Position numbers and translations under genes: made by a program. From Hypomyces perniciosus (taxonomy: Eukaryota > Ascomycota > Sordariomycetes > Hypocreales > Hypocreaceae), in NCBI GenBank assembly GCA_008477525.1, contig SPDT01000005.1, forward strand, positions 1,798,001 through 1,862,000: a stretch of 64,000 nt of DNA, in the 5' to 3' direction. Every line of letters starts with the position of its first letter. The stretch's first letter is position 1. Shown here piece by piece: positions 59,014 through 64,000 of the stretch. The notes under the pieces are model-generated. The model saw nothing but the letters and a program-made list of their open reading frames with translations. It was not told where the DNA came from and did not search any database.

Positions 59014-61094
59014 GGCGCTTCGATTAGAGGGCGATTCCGTAGAGACGATGATGGCGATGATGATGGCGATGGGAGAATGAGATTTTTCGTCGCGGTGATG
59101 GTGACGATAAGGGCGCGAGAAGCGCTGCTGCGGGAGAGGGGTGCGAAGATCGAACGAGCCGTTTGTTTGATTAATATTGCGCTGCTCGCAGTAGTGCGTT
59201 GGAGGATTCTGCGGAAGGCAACCCCAGGCTGAAGAGGCGTAACAGACTTTGCGACGGGATCAAAAGCCAGAGCCTTATGGGGCGAAAGGCGAAAAGCGAA
59301 AAGCGAGAAAAGCCCGTCTCGATATCGATCGATCTCTGTGCCTCAAATCTCCCCTTCTGGGGGATGGATGGATGGATGGATGGATGAATGAATGAACGGA
59401 ATGGATGAGCAAAGAATGGCCGGTCCTTAGGCACTGCCTGCTATTAGGTACTATACGAGTATTAGCTGGATGCTTCCTTCGCTAAAAGATACTGTTGAAT
59501 TGCGCGGAGGGCTGAAGATTTGGGCCTTGGCTCGCTGTACTTTTCCGGGTACTAATAGTACTACCTACAAGGGACCTACAAACCCCGTAATATTAATAAT
59601 TACAGGGTATCAAGACCAGACCCTATATATATAGTAGCCAAATAGCATACATACGCCATTCCGCCCATGTACAGACGATGTCACCAGTACTTACGAATGC
59701 TGCCGTTGTCTCCATTCCCACACCAGAGTCAGCACAGCCGGAAAAAAACGCTCCACCAACGCTCCCCCACACATAAAGAGAGAGACCTCTTCCGCATATC
59801 CGATCAGATCGTCAAGATTCAAGGCGTAGGCGTGTAGACGTACGATTATCTCTGCCTGTGTCTCCGGGACTTCTCCAGAAAACCCGTCCTGATATCAGAA
59901 GAGGAGAGTAGCGACATCTAATAGCATCCGCGACGGCTCCAGTTCGGACGTTGGCGTGTTCTTGGCATGCAACAGCCCCCCGTTGTTTCATACGTTAAAT
60001 CCGTCCCGGAGAACAGTTGTAGTGCCGAGCGGAGCGGAGATGCCAACGGCTCGTCTGCTATTAATCAGCAACCAAAATAACCTCGGCCCGGCCTTGTTAT
60101 CCACTGCTTCGACTAGGTATCACCTATCAGCGAACCTTCTGTGCCGCTTACTCCGTAGTTTGTCTGCTAATAGACGTCGAACAAAATAATCCATCAATCC
60201 TAGGCATTTGGATTCTCGCTTGTGCTCACGAATTCGGGACTACCATGACTAATACTCCGAACCGTACGAAGTACTACGAATCATTAACTTAATAAGCCAC
60301 CTACCCATTTGGGTTTATCGGCCCTGGAATACCACTGATTCGCTAGCCTTCAGGTAGTAAGACAAACTCTCCCTCTATCCGTAGCATATATACATAGTAC
60401 TGCTACTGCTAGTACTAGATACTAACTGCCTAGGTTGGTAAAAAGGTGTCAGCAAGAATAGTACCAAGACCGACAACTGGAGACCTGCTTTGCTAGAGCC
60501 AATCGGGCCGTGCACGTACCACGTGGCAGGGGAAAAAAAAGGATACCCTCACAGCCTTTAGTTGAATTGGTGAAGGATATCTCCCCAACAATAATACAGT
60601 GCCTTACTAGCATCACATATAGGACCGTCGCAATTCAATCCCTTCATGAAGTAGTAGTAGTAGTCGTACCTAAGATAGTAGTATGAGTGCGTACTACTAC
60701 TAATAGAATCTTACAGTATCCATTGATGCAGAACATCCACGGCTCTCATTGGCGTCGTGTTAGCCGCTTCGGCTTAGACAGCTCGTCTGAGGAGTTCCCC
60801 GCAGATAAATCCATCTCCACGGACAAATCCGCCAGGATTCCTTTGTCTAGATAGTGGTATCACCCGTACCTTATATACGTACAAGCACCCCGTACTCATA
60901 AGCTGCCCAACTCACCTACCCCTGGCTCTCGCGGATCTCGATACTACCACTACTCCTACCTCTACTACTTCTACTATTACCACTACTACTAGTATCACCA
61001 ATACTACGAGCAATAGCGTCCCCTTGACAAATAGTCCTGCATCATCAAGGTTCCATATGTCCACTCTCATGCCGCTTACTCCCTCCTAACTCCC
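59014..61094. other. 2.1 kb intergenic region upstream of Zn2Cys6 gene
   Basis: Proximal part (59014-59420) has GATGATGGC and GGATGGAT repeats. Distally there are motif copies near 60148 and 60265, AGT/CTA-type short repeats (60645-60710 and 60940-61010) and several TACTAGTA words. The right end is the 3' side of TEX1. No gene seen. Confidence 0.5.
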
Positions 61095-62613
61095 TTACTT
61101 CCTATCAAGATCCACCCCCACAATTCGCAGAACACCGAGATCGCTATAGGCCAAGCAGTAGCGGGTTGGTGCCCAAGCGACAACTGGGCAAGAGCCTGCC
61201 GTCTTGAATGTGTGGACATGCTCACCAGTCTCCACATGAGTGACTTCTAGCCCGTTGCCTACAGAAAAAAATGCGTTAGTTGGTGTTTAGGGCAGACCGC
61301 CAAACATCATCCCGCTGCACCTAACCCCCTACGAGGTCGTTCATATCTCAAGCAAGAGAGGGACATGACTCTCATAGCAGAGGCTAGACTCCACTCTGAG
61401 AGTCATGTTCTTCTATCTCACTTGAGGTATTGCCGTCCTCGTAGCTACACAGCGTTCGGGGATCCATAGGGGGTTCGCTCACCTTCGTCACTCCCACCCA
61501 CAACGTAACTTCCATCAAACGTAAAACCTGGCAATTCTCATTAGTCGCAATCACCAAATTCCACGTGTGGCAGACAAAGACTCACTGATGGTCCTCACCG
61601 GTCCCGTCATTCTCGTAATCGTCCTCTGGCAGATCCAATCTGTCGTGTCCCACAGGGCAATGATAGAGTCCGCCCCGCCTGTCGCAAGATATCTGCCCAT
61701 GGGCTGGAGATCAGCACTCAAGCAAGACGATGTGTGACCCTTAAGTGTAAACTCCTTTGTTTCATCACCATACTCCAGGTGCATGACAGGCTCGAATTCA
61801 GGATACGACAAGATCCTGATCCGGCCGTCAGAAGTGGTAACGAATATCCTCTTCCCACTCCAGCAGAATGCAATCTGGTTCGTCTGAGTTGGCTGCTGAT
61901 GCGAAACAATTGGAGTTGACTGTGTGGGTGACAGCACAAAGATGTTGTCGGCCTATGGTTGAACCGTTAGATAACCCGGGAACCTTGAAGTGTTGAGACC
62001 CGCGGATAACGTTACCATGTTTCCAACTAACAGAGTCTGTCCATCCGGAGCCCAGACAAGCGTAATCGCATCTCCCAAACCTGTGACCTCATTAAAACAC
62101 GCCTTGGTCCGTACATCCCAGAACCGAACCACTCCATCGCTGCTCAAGCTACACAGCTCTGCATCTTTCGTGGGGTTAAAAGCCACCTTTTCGATCCCCG
62201 CTGCGTGGCCCTTGAGTTCTGTCGAAAATTTGACATTGGGCTTCTCTGGATTCCCTGCGACCGAGGAATGATGCGTTAGTTCCATGCAGCTATCCCACGG
62301 TGCGGATACAGACTCATGCAGTATCTCTCGGCGTCAACTTACAGACTCGTAGCGTCTTATCAGCAGATCCAGTGGCTACCAGCGTCCCCGGGGGATTCCA
62401 TGCAATTGACCGTAAACTGTTCACCCTTCACGTTAGCACCTGTATGATGATGAGATGCCCAAGGGCGAGAAGCGTCTCGGTTGATACGCACTTGAGAGGG
62501 CCAGCCGCTCTTGATGAGTTGGGATCAGTATAAGGCTGACTTCTCAGGTTACTGAAGTAGCCCGGGAATCTCTCCTTGGACAAGCTCAGCCTGGGACGCA
62601 GAATCGGCGCCAT
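61095..62613 (-). CDS. TEX1: TEX1/THOC3, WD40 subunit of the THO mRNA-export complex
   Basis: Six exons, 62613-62492, 62416-62343, 62254-62016, 61952-61586, 61527-61483 and 61258-61095, join in frame to 336 residues. WD40 blades are clear: SIAWNPPGTLVATGSADKTLRVW, KVAFNPTKDAELCSLSSDGVVRFWD, TLVWAPDGQTLLVGN, QIAFCWSGKRIFVTTSDGRIRIL, SADLQPMGRYLATGGADSIIALWD and TFDGSYVVGGSDEG. The end reads NGLEVTHVETGEHVHTFKT followed by WAPTRYCLAYSD, the arrangement seen in THOC3/Tex1 proteins. Tex1 is the WD40 subunit of THO/TREX, which couples transcription to mRNA packaging and export. Several exons are very short (45-74 nt). Intron 5 (61482-61259) is unusually long and contains an inverted repeat. Confidence 0.9.
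61329..61444. repeat. Inverted repeat inside TEX1 intron 5
   Basis: A 116-bp segment reads as an imperfect hairpin. Matching arm pieces, outside to inside, are CTACGAGG (61329-61336) with CCTCGTAG (61437-61444), CTCAAG (61347-61352) with CTTGAG (61421-61426), and ACATGACTCTCA (61363-61374) with TGAGAGTCATGT (61397-61408). The loop is 22 nt (61375-61396). It lies wholly within the intron. Confidence 0.85.
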
Positions 62614-63666
62614 ATCGGATTGTCTTGCCTGCGAGAGCAAAGGGAGAAGCTGCTTTGGTTTCAGGCCGGCCCAGATTGAGAGCCTCCAAATCTCACTCTT
62701 TCCGCTTAGAATCCTAAACGTAGGCGACAGTGATCTGAGATGACGATTATGAACGCGCGATGGCTATTTGGTCATCTCCAGGAGAAGTGCATGCATGTGG
62801 CTGATAATGGGTCGCGATGGCGCAGAAGCCGAAAGTGCTTGCAGTGGTGTGGCTGGTGTGTGGCGCAAGACCCTGCATAGCGACCCATCTTACCAAGTAC
62901 GAGTACGGAGTACAGTACATACCCTATCAAGTCCATCTCAGTTACGGAGTACGACGGACTGACCATCAACATAAACTCAACAATGTTTTTGTAGTAGACA
63001 TATCATATAGACCCCGGGTATTTTCTACTAGATATCTGTTCAAGTCCTAACGCGTCGCGATCAAGGATCCCTAACTCTCTTTGAAAATCTTTTTTTCACT
63101 TGTGGACACAACCTGCATGAATAGCTTCATCCTTGCTGATGTTGCCCTAGAAACCATCACCGACTTCTTCTCATACCCGCCCATAGAAAAATTTATTCCC
63201 TTTCACCGCGAGTCTCAACATGCGCGATATTTTGTGCGGCATGCATCAACGGACCCTCTTATTACAGAGAGGGAAAAAAAAAAAGTCGCGTGCTTCATCA
63301 CCAAGGTGAAGAGTGAATCTCAGAGACCTGGTTAACTTCATTCCTCTTCGTTGTTACCGGAGCTCCGGGGTAGATATCCCATAGATATCAATTGTTCTTC
63401 TGGCACTCAAATACGTTGAGGAATGTGAATTCGTCATGAGCCAATTCCACATGATAGAGTTTACATATCCTTGTTATGGACTGGACAAACTATCACTAGT
63501 TTACCGTCCAACGTTGCCTTAAACGGCACACATGACCCAGTTATGCTGAGGGCGCCTCATGTTGGTCACCCAAACATGAAGAAGGAAAACATCATGTAAC
63601 CAAAGCGATGGGTTATTGATGCAATGCAAGTGCAGATTCATGCAATTCAATTCTCATTCCTGCTTC
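62614..63666. other. Intergenic region upstream of TEX1
   Basis: About 1 kb. Holds TEX1's promoter side, motif copies at about 62895-62920 and 62943-62955, and an alternating GCATGCATG stretch at 62790. No convincing gene. Confidence 0.5.
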
Positions 63667-64000
63667 TCAATCCCACCACAGACCAATCATGATATATGTA
63701 CACTTTTCTATCACGGCCCTTCCAGCCTCTACAGCCATTATGCAATTGAAGGTAGACGTATCGGTTAGCGTGACCATGAGACTTCTCTCCCAGCTCGGCA
63801 GATTCAAGCACTGCTCCAATTCATGCCTTGGCTTTTGTGATAGCCTTGCCTCCAAACACTTCAGGTTACGCTCTACCGGGCCGCCACAGCAGCCAACTCC
63901 AAGACTGGCAAAAACCAATACCATTCTTTCCTTCACCCAAGACTCCAAACGCCATGTATCAAAACGGAAAGCAGGATTCCATGCTGAAATATTTAAACCA
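63667..64000 (-). CDS. Possible 3'-terminal exon of a gene running off the right edge
   Basis: On the minus strand a frame stays open from the window edge to a stop at 63667-63669. Just inside the edge a TATTTCAG could act as a 3' splice site near 63983, after which the frame reads WNPAFRFDTWRLESWVKERM, then a Gly/Cys-rich piece and ends CTYIMIGLWWD. No domain is recognised. It may be a real terminal exon or a chance open frame. Confidence 0.3.
   Translation of the reverse strand, partial: GLNISAWNPAFRFDTWRLESWVKERMVLVFASLGVGCCGGPVERNLKCLEARLSQKPRHELEQCLNLPSWERSLMVTLTDTSTFNCIMAVEAGRAVIEKCTYIMIGLWWD

Overview
The window is nuclear DNA of a filamentous ascomycete, most likely a sordariomycete of the order Hypocreales. 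The evidence is short (about 45-245 nt) GT-AG introns with CTAAC or CTGAC-like branch sites, fungal-only protein families (DUF3824, Zn2Cys6 and C2H2 regulators, a fungal SFT2) and long, motif-rich intergenic stretches. The order-level placement is an inference from the gene set, not from a search. I see no rRNA, tRNA, CRISPR array, secondary-metabolite cluster or intact transposon.

Sixteen protein genes are supported, plus a possible partial exon at the right edge. Left third: a large C2H2 regulator (238-4297, -), ethanolamine kinase (6779-8075, -), NPR3 of the TORC1-inhibiting SEACIT/GATOR1 complex (9590-11845, +), a bHLH regulator (12620-14173, -) and the Golgi protein SFT2 (17747-18833, +). 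Middle: a La-domain RNA-binding protein (21643-24092, +), a small GPI-anchored cell-wall protein (25346-25843, -), a DUF3824 protein (27454-29613, +), then the splicing factors CLF1 (30868-32916, -) and PRP31 (33241-35150, +), which diverge from a shared 324-bp spacer.

A gene-poor stretch of about 7.5 kb (35151-42697) precedes a two-finger C2H2 regulator (42698-43576, +), as is common upstream of developmental regulators. Next come acetate kinase (44694-46134, -), an unknown protein (46590-47981, -), a Pho84-type phosphate transporter (50502-52719, +), a gene fusing a basic, DNA-binding-like N-terminal half to a complete glutathione S-transferase (52870-54885, -), an AT-rich possible transposon relic (about 55150-55770), a Zn2Cys6 regulator (56050-59013, -) and TEX1/THOC3 of the mRNA-export THO complex (61095-62613, -).

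The genes do not form one pathway. Three act on mRNA (CLF1, PRP31, TEX1), four are probable transcription regulators, and several concern nutrients and metabolism (NPR3, phosphate transporter, acetate kinase, ethanolamine kinase). Exon joins were worked out by hand from splice sites and reading-frame continuity; each model given closes in frame. The most unusual items are the regulator-like/GST fusion with a GC-AG intron, a 116-bp imperfect inverted repeat inside a TEX1 intron, and a short motif (TACGGAGTA / TACGAAGTA) occurring dozens of times, apparently only outside genes.
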